Below are positions 1 to 12,319 of a DNA stretch of 64,000 nt, in pieces (within the stretch, counting starts at the first letter, position 1; every line of letters begins with the position of its first letter). The notes beneath the pieces are model-generated. The model searched no databases, was not told where the DNA came from, and was given only the letters and a program-made list of their open reading frames with translations. Both the position numbers and the translations under genes were made by a program. The DNA comes from Mixophyes australis (Eukaryota; Chordata; Amphibia; Anura; Limnodynastidae), in assembly GCA_036250195.1 (NCBI GenBank), contig JAVHZZ010000003.1, forward strand, positions 33,076,335 through 33,140,334, in the 5' to 3' direction.

Positions 1-9
1 GATCATTCC

Positions 10-74
10 TCTTCTGAGGGAATCTCATGCTAGCCACAATAGATCACCCGTCTTCTGAGGGAATCTCATGCTAG
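10..74. repeat. Two-copy direct repeat, period about 41 bp
   Basis: The phrase TTCTGAGGGAATCTCATG occurs twice, about 41 bases apart, separated by a partly similar spacer containing AGATCA. It is a minimal tandem duplication with no further copies in the window. The DNA from here to about 1480 is AT-rich and I see no recognisable gene or repeat in it. Confidence 0.7.
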
Positions 75-1489
75 TGACCACTTCTGTTCTGAAGAAAATA
101 TTTTTTCTGAATATCTACTAATTTAACTAGGCGTTAAAACAGGGCATTAAACACTTAAAATGAACTCCCATGTATATAAGGGCTTATTGGCTAAATGTTT
201 GTCACACAGACATTTACAAAATACAATAGGCACACACACCCCAGTGAAAAACTCCATAACATTATCCATTTAACAATGTCAACACCATATTTCATATAAG
301 TCTTCAAAACATTTCCCCATAAGTTATTATTTTACACATATTTGCACATTAGTAGAAATCGGTCTATGATTCTTTTCCTATTTATATAAGTATAAACCAA
401 AGGTGCAAATAACTGACTGGTGCAATAAGCTGAAGTACTGAATTAATAAATACATTTGAAAGCTATTCTTCACATTTCACTAACTATTTTTATTACATAT
501 TTGGCTGTCTGCCATTTGTATCACTTCCAGTCGGTGAAATGGGGCACTTTTGTTTTCAAAATTATTTTTAGTGGAACAATTTTCCATTTGAACATTTAAG
601 TGCTAGGCATATAAAGAAAATGCATTCCTGTGAAAACTGGAGTACTCATTGTTTTTGGTAACTAGATATTTATAATAACAAAAATAATATAAAAATACAC
701 AAGTGCTATGTAGGCAGGGTCACTAGAGGCTAAATTCATCAAATTAAAATCACATTTTGCACAAACAAAATGCAGAGACCTGCTGTTTATATTAGTTTGA
801 TGACTTTTTTTTCGTTCAAGCTCAAGTTGAAAACTAGTCCTGTGTGATTGTTAGAGCCCCATTAGAATGGTATATAGTGTTTGTGACGACTTGGCAACTA
901 GTTGTCACTATTACTTGAAAGCTACCTGAAAGCCTTATTTAAATCAGTACTGCAGAGTAGCAGGAAGAACAGATTCCAGGACGCTGGTCTCAATGTTGCA
1001 ATAAAAGCTGTTCCAAGTGCGCACACGTATACCACAAGAATATGGCATTTCACACACGCTACTGGCACTCTTTTTACACAGTGGTCTGGGGATGGGTAGA
1101 CCAATCCCCTTAACAAATCTAAGCTGAAACTCTTATCTGTCCACAAGGCTCGGTGTAGATATTTTCCATTAACTCTAGTGGCAAGCGGTGTGCGGCCCTC
1201 CTGTCCGCTTGCCGTCAAAACCACAGACAAATTAGTCTGGGCTACGGGATGTAATCTTTAGATCTCCTACTCAAAGTTACTATCAGGGTCCTGTCTCCTG
1301 GGGTCTGGTGCATCTTCAAGCCAAATTTGTCTCCAGGAGGTTGGCACCGAGATCCTGGGAACATAGTCCTAAAGGTGGTTCTCACAGCTTAGCAGCAGTG
1401 CTTGGCCTACTTGAACTCTCAGAAGACTATGCTCCTTCTAGGTCTATTAAGACTGTTCTATAACTGCTAGAAGGACCTCCAGTTCTGCT

Positions 1490-1587
1490 ATATTGTAAGT
1501 TTCCCTTTACAATGCAGCGCCGCTTGTAATTTAATCGCCGAACACGCGGGTGTTGAAGAACCCGCCAGTCATACATTTACCCCCAGG
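1490..1587. repeat. Decayed half of a palindromic MITE
   Basis: This stretch matches the right arm of the intact foldback element at 31699-31886: CCCTTTACAA, GCAGCGCCGCTT, a GAATTTAA-like block, GTTGAAGAA and the end CATACATTTACCCC. The left arm is missing or unrecognisable, so this is an old half-copy. From here to 2611 I see only AT-rich unannotated DNA. Confidence 0.6.
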
Positions 1588-2620
1588 TGTGCATTTTAAA
1601 TATGCGACGCTGGACTGCGCCCAAAAAATAGTCTTCAACATTGGGTGGGTCTAGGAAAGATTTTGGACCATTTTTTAAATTACTACGGTAACGAAGACAG
1701 AGGCTGCACATGATTCCTAGGGGCGCAGTCTTCTGTACCCCATGAATGGTAGTCATACGCTATATCACCCATCACATCACTGGAAGCTCCAATTTTAAAT
1801 CCTTGTGCTGTAGTTACTGCACACAACGGTGCCTAACAGATCCACATATACAGGAAACTGTCTGGAATAAGCAGGATTTATATTATAGAATATCACAGCA
1901 TGATGATATGATCACACAGCATGCTCGCAATATTTTATTAGAGGAAGCAGCCCATTGGGGGCCCACTCAGAACCCTACAATACATTAAGTGCTTAGAAAC
2001 TTTATCTTCCCCTGCTTGATAAATATAAATACTCCCAGGTTTGAAAGTAATGGGGGTACCCATAGTTGCCAACATATTACATTAATGTCCAGGGACACTG
2101 CTACTGAGCCTCTGCATGGTACTATCTAGACTGTTCAATCGACAATTCGCTGGTATGAAAGCAACAATAACCGTGTGCCATTTTCACATGTAATTATATA
2201 TATACGATATGCCTTAAAGTTTTATTTATATTATTGATTCATAAGCCAATTATTTTAAATATTAAAGTCTGACAGTAATTTTACCTGAATATACATTCCT
2301 TATTGGTTTGGATGAAACTGCAGTATATTAGCATGATATAGACAAAGATGACACTTTTTGCGTCTTCATCTTTAATTGTTCAGAGACTTACTCTTGTGCT
2401 GGTCTTTGGTATATATTTTGTTGTGTCATTATTTGAAGACAATTAGCATTATCCTTTGTTGAACAGCAGCTTGAGGATTAGTTTTCAGTTAGATACATTT
2501 CATTAAATACATAAATTTGTTATATATTCTCCACTACCGCCTGACTTCCTGTTAAATTTTAATCTCCCGTATTAGTATGTAATTTAATTTGCTTTTGCAA
2601 ATAAGGGCAAGCACATGATT

Positions 2621-2977
2621 AGGGCAGCACGGTGGCTAAGTGGTTAGCACTTCTGTCTCACAGCGCTGGGGTCATAAGTTCAATACCCGACCATTGCCTT
2701 ATCTGTGTGGAGCCTGTATATTCTCCCTGTGTTTGCGTGGGTTTCCTCCGGGTGCTCCGGTTTCCTCCCACACTCCAAAAACATATTGGTAGATTAATTG
2801 GCTCCTACCAAAATTGACCCTAGTCTCTCTCTGTCTGCCTGTGTGTGTATGTTAGGGAATTTAGACTGTAAGCTCCAATGGGGCAAGGACTGATGTGAAT
2901 GAGTTCTCTGTACAGCGCTGTGGAATCAGTGGCGCTATATAAATAAATGGTGATGATGATGATGATGATATACCCAT
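2621..2977 (+). mobile_element. tRNA-headed V-SINE, full length, GATGAT tail
   Basis: The element starts GGCAGCACGGTGGCTAAGTG, an A-box-like tRNA head, with a B-box-like GGTCATAAGTTCAATACCCG downstream. The central block has the V-SINE core phrases TGTTTGCGTGGGTTTCCTCC and GGTGCTCCGGTTTCCTCCCA. The 3' part contains ACTGTAAGCTCCAATGGGGC and GGCGCTATATAAATAAATG and resembles LINE tails that give reverse transcriptase a binding site. It ends in about six GAT units. CACATGAT flanks both sides (2612-2619 and 2978-2985) and is a likely target-site duplication. It would depend on a partner LINE for movement. Confidence 0.9.
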
Positions 2978-2984
2978 CACATGA

Positions 2985-4450
2985 TAATTCGGCCACTAAA
3001 TGACAAAATGACATGATAATTTGGCCACTAGATGGCACTATCCTAGCAACTGGTATTTAATGTACATGTCACTATGAAATGGAATCAGGTTTTATATGCA
3101 GAAGTATCTTATAAGTATTGCAAATATTCTCTAAAATAGGTTTAAATTAGAGAATATAGTGAGAGAGAGCCTCACTATTGGCCATGAGATTGCTACTCTT
3201 TAAGTAATCCAGTCCCAAATCTTAGTGTATAAACTATTTAAAGCATTAAAATTTCCGTCCTTCCAAATGTTTAGACTGAGGATCAGTTACACTCTGTAAA
3301 AACAATATTGTTCTATGCTATTAATTTTCATCCAAAACAATGTTTGTAGAGATTGGATTCTTTGCATGAGTGGAACTATTTACCACAAATAAGTCATTCT
3401 GGCACAATGTACACATATTAAGTTCATTCACAGTCATCCTTCACATCCTTTAGCTCTCGGCCACAAGCATCTCTCTGGTTATGTCACTGCTGCGTTTATC
3501 ATGCAGTCACTAATTCCCTACGGCTCACAAAACTCTTACATGAGCATTTTTTCATCAATGACGATATGGCACTAGTATGTCGGTCAGTTGCCCCGGTGAC
3601 GGAGCCTGTAGGATGAATTGTAAGAACAGCTTAGGTCAGGGAAATGAAAAGAATTGTATTGAGTTGCCAAATAAAGAATTAAGAGTTTCAGTTAGATGAA
3701 TTTTAGGAGTGTTCAGTCAAAAGAAAGACATAGTTATCATTCTCTCCAGATCTGTCTGTTGTGTTCCTATGTACTCAAGAAGCTGGTCATTCCCACTTGC
3801 AACATGATGTTGCACAGACTGCATACATTCATAAAGCCATGTTCGTCATAAGTAGATAATCCTAAACCACTTCTAGACATAACCAAAAAACACAGACATA
3901 TAAATTACAAAGTTTCTATAGTATTATATTTGTCTGTTTAAAGTTAAAGGAGTTGTTCACGTTTGGACAATGCCGCTAGTTAGGAAGCTCTATATCATTG
4001 AGCCCTACTGGGGTGATACTTTACCTACCGGGATCTCTCACTGTTAACTGTAAGAAAAGCAAATGAACTGAACTTGCCCATCTGTTCTCCCAGGTATCAC
4101 ACCTCATTATCTGTAATGAACCATTCCAGTGATGCTTCCCAGCATTGTATATTTGCCTACTTGCTTTAATGCTTTAGGTCTAAAATGCAACAACATTAAA
4201 AGGTCTGGTTTAAGAACTACCCCTTTGCTGCTGGTTAGAACTTCATTTCAGGCCTTGCATATCTTATAATAATTATAAAATGACAAAATGTGTCACCTTA
4301 TCAATACACAAAAATAAATTTACTAATACAATATGAATGGAACTGAGTTTAGAGCTTACTATACTTCAGCAATTAATAATTTTACATATTTATTAATACA
4401 GTAAGCCATGATGCAATGAAACACTATTTTTATTTTATTTCCAATACATT
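2985..4450. other. Unannotated AT-rich DNA
   Basis: No coding potential or recognisable repeat was found apart from a short duplication near 2978-3036, where ACATGATAATTYGGCCACTA occurs twice. Confidence 0.5.
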
Positions 4451-4460
4451 AAGACATTAT

Positions 4461-4692
4461 GGGGGTATTCAATTGTTCGGCTTGACGGCCGAAAAACTCG
4501 CGCTCTAAAACTATTACCGTTAATACGGTAATTACTCGCTGAATTTCAGCTTGCAGCTCCCTGAGCTGCGAGCTGAAATCCAGCGAGTAAATTACCGCAT
4601 TAACGGTTTTCCCGCGCAGGATTACCGTAATAACGGTAATATTTTTTGAGCGCGGGATTTTCGGCGATCCCGCCGTCAATTGAATATACCCC
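4461..4692. mobile_element. Palindromic MITE (GGGGTATTCAATTG family)
   Basis: The ends GGGGGTATTCAATTG and CAATTGAATATACCCC are inverted repeats, and the match extends into the flanks as ACATTAT and ATAATGT. The interior is a long imperfect palindrome with repeated ATTACCGTTAATACGGTAAT-like blocks and the pair GCTGAATTTCAGC / GAGCTGAAATCCAGC. It has no coding capacity. Related ends or cores occur at 7867-8020, 11505-11645, 14466-14545 and 47076-47251, so this is a multicopy family. It is probably PIF/Harbinger-like, an inference from the 3-bp TSDs at other copies. Confidence 0.85.
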
Positions 4693-4699
4693 ATAATGT

Positions 4700-5344
4700 A
4701 GAAATGGGTATAAATTTAAATTGTATCGTTAATAGATCCCCTATGAATTTACCCATCTATTGATACCAAACAGGCCTAGGTACAGGGTATTAGTTGAGCT
4801 TATACTCATTTCCTCAACTTCTCTGTGTGACAGAATGCTTAATTTAATATATGAGCTGCCCTTCATCATGCTATTGAGAAATGTGTGGCTGATTACTTCT
4901 TTTATTGATTTTAAGTGGCATATTTAAAAACTGAATTATTTTTGTCTATATAAAATATAGCCAAGTCATCACATGGTCTCCTTGTGCCAGACAACATGCC
5001 GAGTGATTCCGAAAAGTCTATTCAGATGTCAAAACTCCATCCTAGGTCAGGATATAGCTCACCCCATGAGGTCTTTGAAGTTGCTACAGGTGACACTGCT
5101 ATCTTTAAGACCAGGATGTGCAGAGCCACCGAATAAACACACAACATACGTTCTGACTTCACTTTTTACACCTTAGTAGCTCAATTTATCAATAGATTCA
5201 TTTGACATACCATATTTACACTGCAGTTATGATTAGGCCTTATTCCCCCCAATTATGTTATAGGTTAATCCTTATAACTGTAATTCCTCTATAATCACTA
5301 CAGTCAGGTAAGTAACTTCTGCTGACTGGTGGAAATATTGTTAG
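4700..5344. other. Unannotated AT-rich DNA
   Basis: I see no repeat family or coding frame here. Confidence 0.5.
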
Positions 5345-7040
5345 CTCTGTTTTTTTAAAGATTCAGTTTGAGGTGACGTGACGACATCCAAGATAAAATG
5401 GCAGAAAGATGGTCAGTAATGAGGGCCAACACTGATGGTGAGAAACCTGGATAAAATAGATACTTTTGGATATCATCCGCATTGAGATAATATTGAAATC
5501 CAAAGGAGCTTTTTGGTTTTCCAAGAGAAGTGGTGTAGGTAGAGAATAGCAGAATACCTAGAACTGGGCTTTGTGGTACTCCAACTGATAAAGAAAGCGG
5601 AGAGGAGGTGGATCCAGAGAAACTAACACTCAAAGAGCGAATAGATAGGTAGGATGAGAACCAAGATATGACAGTGTTTTGAACACCTAGGGATTGTAGT
5701 GCTTTTCTGAGAAGACAGTGGTCAACAGTTTGAAAAGCAGCAGAGAGATCCAGGAGAATTAGAAGCGTTTAGAGTTAGAATTAGATTAGAAGCCTTTAGA
5801 TTTAGCAGTCAAATCATTAACAAGCTTAGCCAGTGCAGTCTCTGTGCAGTGATGGGAATGAACGCCAGACTGAAGAGGGGTGTGAGGAAAGAAAGTGTGT
5901 GAGGCAAGTGTAGACAATTATCTCTAGAAGCTTGGAGGCGCATGGAAGCTCGGAGATGGGACGGTAATTTGAGAGAGAGTTTGGGTCAGAATTTTGTATT
6001 TTCAAAATAGGAGTAATCACTGCATGCTTTAATAATGACAGAAATATACCAGTAGAGAAAAAGAGAGAGAGAGAGTGAAATTACAGATTTTATTTAAGGT
6101 TGAGATAAGCACAGGAGACAGTGACCGACTGATTTGTGATAACACTGGGTCAAGAACACAGGTAGTAGAGTAGGAAAATACGAAGAGAGTAAATACTTTA
6201 TCTTCGTTTGTGGGATCAAATGACGAGTGGGTTCCAGAGAGTGCCGGGAAGGAATTGACCATACCATTAAGTGGTCGATCTTATCAATCTTGTCCTTGAA
6301 GTTGGAAGCAAGATCTTGGATACTAATGATGAGAGATTCGGTTTGGTGAAAATGTACTGCCATAGGAGGAGAAGAGAATGTAGAAATTGGAGAGCGATGG
6401 TGTTGCAGTTGGCAAACTGTTGAAAATTAATGCAGTTAACATTTTTGGGATATGAAGAGGCTTGGTAGAGCTTGACAGCAGAGGGGTTAAAGTACTGGCA
6501 GGGCGTGTAGCTGATAAGATGATGATCAGAGAGGGGGAACGGAGTATCAAGTAAATCAGGAACTGAGCATATTTTCGAGAAAACAAGTTCAAGGCTGTGG
6601 TTATCCTGAGGAGTAGATTAGTCAGTCCAATGAGAGAGGCTGAGGGAGGAAATTAGAGAGAGTAATTTGAAGGCACAAGTGGAATGTGGATTATCAATGG
6701 GGATGTTAAAATCACCTATGATGATGGTGGGGAAGTCAGAGAAGAAATGAAGCTGAAAAATGTTCAAAAAATGTTGGTGTGATGATAGATCACAGTAACA
6801 CGCATAGAGAATAAGTTGAAAACAAGAGTAGTATGCACTTCAAGAGATGTGAACATAAGTGATGGGACAGTGTGTAGTACTGTGAATATGCAGTGTGCGG
6901 GCGAAAATAGTTCAACTACTTGTCTGCTCCCAGTTCTGGAAGTGTGGGTAAAATGGAGGCCACCATGTGAAAGGGCTGCAGGTGAGGCAGTGTCTGATTG
7001 CATGAGCCATAAATGTAACTTTTATCTTCGTAATGAAGTA
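5345..7040 (-). pseudogene. L2/CR1-clade LINE fragment, endonuclease to mid-RT
   Basis: Read on the minus strand this encodes pieces of a non-LTR retrotransposon ORF2. Near 6680-6720 the endonuclease motif IIIGDFNIPIDNP is legible, and near 6530 the SDHHLIS motif. Around 5940-6020 comes the RT entry region (ILK..NSDPNSLSNYRPIS), then [13 protein letters not shown], and the RT catalytic box reads NADDI instead of YADDI (about 5485). It breaks off just after SSRHLKLNL, so the 3' end of the element is missing, and stops and frameshifts are frequent. The catalytic Y to N change and the breaks mean it is dead. Other copies of the family lie at 25195-26405, 33190-36960 and 51036-51682. Confidence 0.85.
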
Positions 7041-7862
7041 TGATGCTGTCTGCTGTTAGCAAATCACAGGGCTGAACCAATACATCTTTACTTCATGTGA
7101 CAGCCCTTGATCCACTGAAGTTATAGCTTCAGTTCTTATTTTGATTTTAATTTTAAAAATAAGCAAATTCAGCAAACCATGAAAAGCAGGTGCACTACAC
7201 AGAGAAACCACTGTCACTCATGTAACAAGCAATGGATAAATCACGAGCTCTTACATTAACATTCATTTATTATGATATAGAGATTACTCTTAGTAATGGC
7301 AGAGGGGTATGTAAAGCATTTCAGAGCAATATATTGCCTTCTGCCTGGAAACCAAAGGGACTTTAACCCACAATTGTCTATATTCTCTATGTATTTGTCT
7401 AATCTAGATTTTAAATGATAACCATATGAAAATATTTGTGTTACGAGACCTTACCTAGTGTCTATGACGGTGTAAGTATGTATGCTTAAAAAACTTGTCA
7501 TTTGGTATAGTTTCATTGTTTGCTTTCTCTTCCCCATAATCTCTTTATCTCCTATGTGTGACATTGTTGGCGCCAGAGAGTGACATTATATAGCGCAGGG
7601 GAAGGTATGGATAGATCTGTAAATATGACTGAGTGCAGGCACAGAGGTGACTAGGCTAGGAGGTGCCTTACTGTGTCTTTCTGAACGAGTCTCTAAAGAA
7701 GAAGCTGTTCTACTTATTACTTAGGAATTTGGGGCCCTGGTACAGAAACTTTCTGCCTCCACACCACCACACACACACATAGCAGGAGAAGTGGGTGTGG
7801 CCACATAGTGATGGGGGAGTGGCCAACATTGGCTGTGGCTACGCCTCTCTAGACATAACATT
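7041..7862. other. Unannotated DNA
   Basis: Apart from a short CA-rich run near 7762-7778 I see no feature in this stretch. Confidence 0.5.
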
Positions 7863-7866
7863 ATTA

Positions 7867-8020
7867 GGGGAATTCAACCAGTCGCAAAGTGTCTTGGGAA
7901 CGTCCGTGAGACACTTTGCGGGAGAGATTTCGACAGAGACTGGAGAGATCTACTGTAATTGCCAGCAATATGCGCGGTGCAATGTCCGTGCGCCACATTG
8001 CCGACAATTGAATCCCCCCC
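7867..8020. mobile_element. Short MITE with ATTA flanks
   Basis: The ends GGGGAATTCAACCAGTCG and CGACAATTGAATCCCCCCC are inverted repeats, and ATTA stands immediately outside both ends (7863-7866 and 8021-8024). Internally GCAAAGTGTCT and AGACACTTTGC form a hairpin. The 154-bp element has no coding potential and belongs to the same end family as 4461-4692. Confidence 0.8.
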
Positions 8021-8215
8021 ATTATGTATTAAATTGGTGTTATTCTCCCCTACCTGTTATTGCAGCTTTCACAGCCTGGTACTGGATTCTTGTCTGGGTC
8101 CTGGAATGTTGGGACCTGTTTAGAAAATGTACATGAAATGTGGAAAATAATTAGTCTACACAGTACAGATCATGCCGTATATAATACATACATTATAATT
8201 AAACTTAACATTTAA

Positions 8216-8690
8216 CACGCCATCCCACCAGACACATCCTGCCCCCCCAAACACATTACGCCCCCCAGACACATCATACCCCCCCAGACACAGCATACCA
8301 TCCCCTCACCCCAGGACACAGCATACGCCCCCACCTCCAGGCATAGCAAACAACCCACCTCCAGGCACAGCATACCCAATCAAACGCAGCATAACCCCAG
8401 ATACAGCATACCCCCCACATCCAGACACAGCATACCCACCAGACAGAACATATCCCCCAGCTCCAGGCACAGCATGTCCCCCCACCTTCAGACACAGCAT
8501 ACCCCCCAAACACAGCTTACCCCCCCAACCACAGCATACCCCCCAACCTCCACAGACAGCATACTCCCCACATCCAGACACAGCACAGTCCCCCAACCTT
8601 CAGACATAGCATACCCAAACAGGACAACATAACTCCCTAAGACACAGCATACCTTCCCCTCCAAACACATCATAACCCCCCAGACACTTA
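8216..8690. repeat. C-rich minisatellite, unit about 25 bp
   Basis: About eighteen imperfect units follow the pattern CCCCCCA-(cctccag)-ACACAGCATAC, with variants such as GGCACAGCATAC and GACACATCATACC. The frames that stay open across it on the minus strand are repetitive (GYAVSGGG-type) and come from the array. Strand asymmetry is extreme, C and A against G and T. Confidence 0.9.
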
Positions 8691-9148
8691 CCTAAGCTGA
8701 GCTGGAACTCCTCCTCATGCTCTGCAGGTTGCTAGGATAGCGTGTGACGTCACTGTCCGGGAACTGGGAGCTGCAGACAGCTGTCAGCTCGCTTCGTCCC
8801 CACCTTCCCCCCAACCCTATTGTGGGTGTGTGCGCCTGCAAGACGAACAAGCAAACAAAAAAGTTATTTAAAAACATTTTCTTAACTACCTGGCTGGGCC
8901 CCTGTATTTTGTACGCTGCTCCCTCTGAGCGCCTGTCACGGGCACTAGGAGTCTTTACCCAGGGATCACCAGGTGATAGGCTTACCAGAGCAATATAGGT
9001 GGTAATTTGGTACTCTGGTAGCAGGGTGATCACGGAACAGGAAATAGCAGATGATGAGATGCTCAGGAAAGTCTATGACTAGCAGCACTGGTAATATGGA
9101 GGTAATAATACACGAGGAACTGTATGGACAAGGAACACGTGAAGGTAG

Positions 9149-9410
9149 TCAGTGGTCTGCGGTAGCAAGTTGTACCACTGCTATAGTGAGGAGGACTGTC
9201 CAACAGAAACGAGGAGGTGATGAGAGTCAGCGGTCTGCGGATAGCAAGTTGTACCGCTGTCTGAGTGAAGGAATGGAATCCAAGTGGAGGTATCCGGGGA
9301 GTCAGTGGTCTGCGTGAGCAAGTTGTACCACTGCTATGTGGAAGGATACTGGAACAAGTGACACAGGGAACAGGGATCAGTGGTCTGCCTCTAGCAAGTT
9401 GTACCACTGA
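9149..9410. repeat. Four ~75-bp hairpin repeats inside the LTR
   Basis: The block RTCAGTGGTCTGC, a short spacer, then AGCAAGTTGTACCACTG occurs near 9149, 9225, 9300 and 9376. Within each block AGTGGT and ACCACT are inverted repeats, so each unit can fold into a small hairpin. One copy has a compensated pair (AGCGGT with ACCGCT), which suggests the pairing was kept. Confidence 0.85.
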
Positions 9411-10170
9411 ATATATATGTGAGGAGGAGCACGGGGAGAGACTGCAACACAGGATATACACGGGCACCTTAAACTTGATCCACAATAACATGCACAATAT
9501 ATATATATGACTGAACAGCACTGCAATTATAGAAAAGTCTCTTGAGGTAATCCGGCACAAGATAACACAGTCAATGATGGCAATAGACTCAGCGGATAGC
9601 AAACTCCAGAGAAGAACCAACACAGTCCAGCAAGATATGCAATACACCAGCACAGTCAATGAGAAGTATGCATACCGTGGTTCAGAAGCAGGCTGTCAGG
9701 CAGGAGTGCAGAGATACCTGAACGGCAGGAGGCCGGCAGGATGCGAAGTCCCTGGATGGGTGAAGCGGTAGTCAAGTAGGTGCAGCGCACAGGTAGGTAG
9801 ACCAGCAGGGAAACCAATACACAGGAATCAGTAGAGCGTGGAACTGGACTCCTGGAGGACCCTGGAGAATAGCGATGGTCTAGCAGAGAGGTGAGTAGTG
9901 AGACACGAATCCAATGCTGACAGGCGGGTAGAGACCAGCGGGAACACAGGAAAGCGTGGAGAGCGGATCAGCAGTAGATGGACGAGTAGAGCTGAGGAGT
10001 AGCAGCAGCAGGGCTCTGCGGACACACGGAGGTAGCCAATAGCAACCAGCAGGTGCAGTAACGATGGGACACAGGAAAGCAGAGTAGAGCTGGAACTGAT
10101 GACCACGAAGAGTAGCGGATAGCAATAGTAGTAGCAGTCTCGAGGAAACACGGGAGAGTTGAGATGGGCT

Positions 10171-10620
10171 GAAGACTGAAGCGCACAGAGGCAGCGGATA
10201 GGAATCAGCCAAACAGTCACGATGAAACACAGACGAGTTGCAGGTTGAAGACTGTAGTGCACGGAGGCAGCGGATAGGAATCAGCTAACAGTCACGATGA
10301 AACACAGACGAGTTGCAGGTTGAAGACTGTAGTGCACGGAGGCAGCGGATAGGAATCAGCTAGCAGTCACGATGATGCACAGGTGAGTAGATGTAAATGA
10401 AGACTGTAGTGCACGGAGGCAGCGGATAGGAATCAGCTAACAGTCACAATGATAAATGGTAGAGTTGAAGTGGCTTGAAGACTGTAGTGCACGGAGGCAG
10501 CGGATAGGATTCAGCTAACAGTCACGATGATACACAGGAGGGTAGAAGTGGTATGGGAACCACAATAGTAGAAGTGGTTTGGAAACCACAGAGGTAGAAG
10601 TGGTTTGGAAACCACAGGAA
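10171..10620. repeat. Five ~75-bp units, then three ~24-bp units, inside the LTR
   Basis: GAAGACTGTAGTGCACGGAG followed by GCAGCGGATAGGAATCAGC occurs five times with a period of 75 to 78 bases. The array ends with three copies of GTAGAAGTGGTTTGGAAACC-type units, each a short hairpin. Adjacent units differ by only a few bases. Confidence 0.9.
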
Positions 10621-10913
10621 TCAGCAGCGCTGAATACACGAGGAAACACAGGAACACCTTCAGAGGCTCATGGGGAATGAGACTCCAAGATCAGGCAACG
10701 TGGTATTGACCACAGGTGCTTAATATAGGAAGTGTTGCCTGATCTGCCAATTAAGTTAAAGGGACATACACTGAAGGGTTAGAAAGGGCTGCGCATGCGC
10801 AGACCCTCAGGATGGAGGACGACCACGGTTCCTAAATGTCCGGGAAGAAGCACTCACAGTCCGGTGAGTGACAGCGCCCCTGATTGGCAGTAGCTTTTTT
10901 TTTGCTAGGAGCG

Positions 10914-10966
10914 CAGTGAGAGAGAGAGGGAAAGTGAGATAGAGAGGGGGGGAGGGGAGAGAGGGA

Positions 10967-11008
<42 letters not shown>

Positions 11009-11055
11009 AGAGATATGGGGAGAGAGAGAAGGGGAGAGGGGGAGAGAGAGGTGAA
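10914..11055. repeat. GA-rich microsatellite
   Basis: An almost pure purine tract of GA, GGGA and G-run units covers about 140 bases. Its minus strand gives the spurious proline, serine and leucine frame. Confidence 0.95.
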
Positions 11056-11504
11056 AACCTGGAGAAGCACAAAAGGAGGCAATCTGGAGTTGGCCTGTGT
11101 GATATTTATTGAGACATTAACAATATATTTTTCTATATACTATAATCTCTGGTTTTATGTATGCTGCCATGGTCTCCTTTGATTTTTCAAGTTAAGGTCA
11201 CACCTATATGTCACTATTCAGCGCTGCTTTTTCTTTTTCTGTTAATGTGGAGATAGGGGCACCAATTGGGGGGGGGGAAGGTTGCCTCCATTGGGCACAT
11301 TATGGTGAAAGCCCATAGTTTTGCCTCCATTCGCCCATACATGTCACCATCTAGGCTGGGGAAAGTGGCTGCTCAGACCCAAAACTTCCTACAAGTACTC
11401 CAAAGTTAACTGAAACGGACATCTAGGTGCGCTCCATGTTGTAAACGGCCAAATATACTAGCATAACAGTCTGTGGTCGAAAGTGAAAATCATTTCAAAC
11501 CCTA
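11056..11504. other. Unannotated DNA
   Basis: No recognisable feature except a run of about ten G near 11269. Confidence 0.4.
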
Positions 11505-11645
11505 TATAACGCCGCGCTAAGTCTAATACCGTTAATACAGTAATTTTAGCACAGATTTCTGTTCACGGCTTCAGTCCGCTGTTGAAATTACCGTATTAAC
11601 GGTAATTATGTGCACTATTACCGTAATATTGTCAATAGTGCGCAG
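11505..11645. mobile_element. Truncated MITE core
   Basis: GCGCTAAGTCTAATACCGTTAA and TACCGTATTAACGGTAATTA repeat the internal blocks of the 4461-4692 element in palindromic arrangement, but the GGGG...CCCC ends are not recognisable. It is a remnant. Confidence 0.6.
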
Positions 11646-11866
11646 GCAGCGTGTTGTTTTTTCTTTGTATGGGTCAATAAATAGCACATATATTAATGTA
11701 TGTGAATTCATATGTATAATATATGCATGGCAATTGCACTTATGATACTAACTACATATTAATGCATACATATATTTTATATTATATATACTGTATATTG
11801 CTTGAATATTTTATTAATTTACCTGTTAATAATCGGAACAGCTGATTATTCTCCCCTCCACTCCCA

Positions 11867-12040
11867 GGGGTAGATGTATCAGACCTTCTAAAATGGAAAA
11901 GTGGATGCATTGCCTATATTAACCATTCAGATTATTCTAGATACAATTTTCTAGATTGCAATAGATAGGTAGGATCTGATTGGTTGCTCTGGGCGACACA
12001 TCCATTTTTCCTTTTTTAGAAAGTTTGATAAATTTACTCC
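11867..12040. mobile_element. Palindromic MITE (GGGGTAGATGTATCA)
   Basis: The left arm GGGGTAGATGTATCAGACC.. TTCTAAAATGGAAAAGTGGATG is inverted in the right arm as CATCCATTTTTCC..TTTTTTAGAAAG.. TTGATAAATTTACTCC. The core AGATCTGATTGGTTGCT is shared in style with the family at 13979-14154. It is non-coding. Confidence 0.75.
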
Positions 12041-12319
12041 CAAGTCTAGGACAGTCTCAAGCAACTGCAGGGAGCAGAGTGGAGATACACAGTCTCTAAA
12101 GGTCTGTCCAGGCAGCAAAGGTGAAGCTTAAAACATAGGGACCAGGCCAGCCAGAGAGCATGGGCCCAAGAAATGTGCAAATTATAGTAAGAAAGGAGTG
12201 GGACATTGGTCCTGGTTGGCCTTCTTTACACTGAACCGGTGTACTGAACTCCATAGTGGTTGCCTTGTCTATCTGCCTGGTTACGTCACAATGGGTGCAA
12301 GGGGGACCACAAGTCAGAG

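Larger units (their letters stand above)
8934..10873 (-). mobile_element. Solo LTR expanded by internal tandem repeats
   Basis: The segment starts TGTCACGGGC and ends GGTGAGTGACA, so the termini are TG...CA and mutually inverted. GCGCC is duplicated on both sides (8929-8933 and 10874-10878), the 5-bp TSD expected for Ty3/Gypsy or retrovirus-type integration. There is no internal gag or pol, so it is a solo LTR left by LTR-LTR recombination. Minus orientation is inferred from resemblance to the LTR at 33279-33992 and the GCGCATGCGCAG block near its start. At 1.94 kb it is unusually long because of repeats inside it, listed separately. Open frames across it look like chance. Confidence 0.85.

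Noticed and set aside
2621..2700. tRNA gene
   Set aside because: A and B boxes are present but the cloverleaf and anticodon arm are not, and the sequence continues as a SINE body.
4449..4694. 81-codon minus-strand frame
   Set aside because: It spans a palindromic MITE exactly and reflects its inverted structure.
8274..8673. Overlapping minus-strand frames with GYAVSGGG repeats
   Set aside because: They come from the C-rich minisatellite at 8216-8690.
9063..9659. 198-codon minus-strand frame
   Set aside because: It lies inside the solo LTR and its repeated SGTTCxRRPLT-like blocks reflect the 75-bp DNA repeats.
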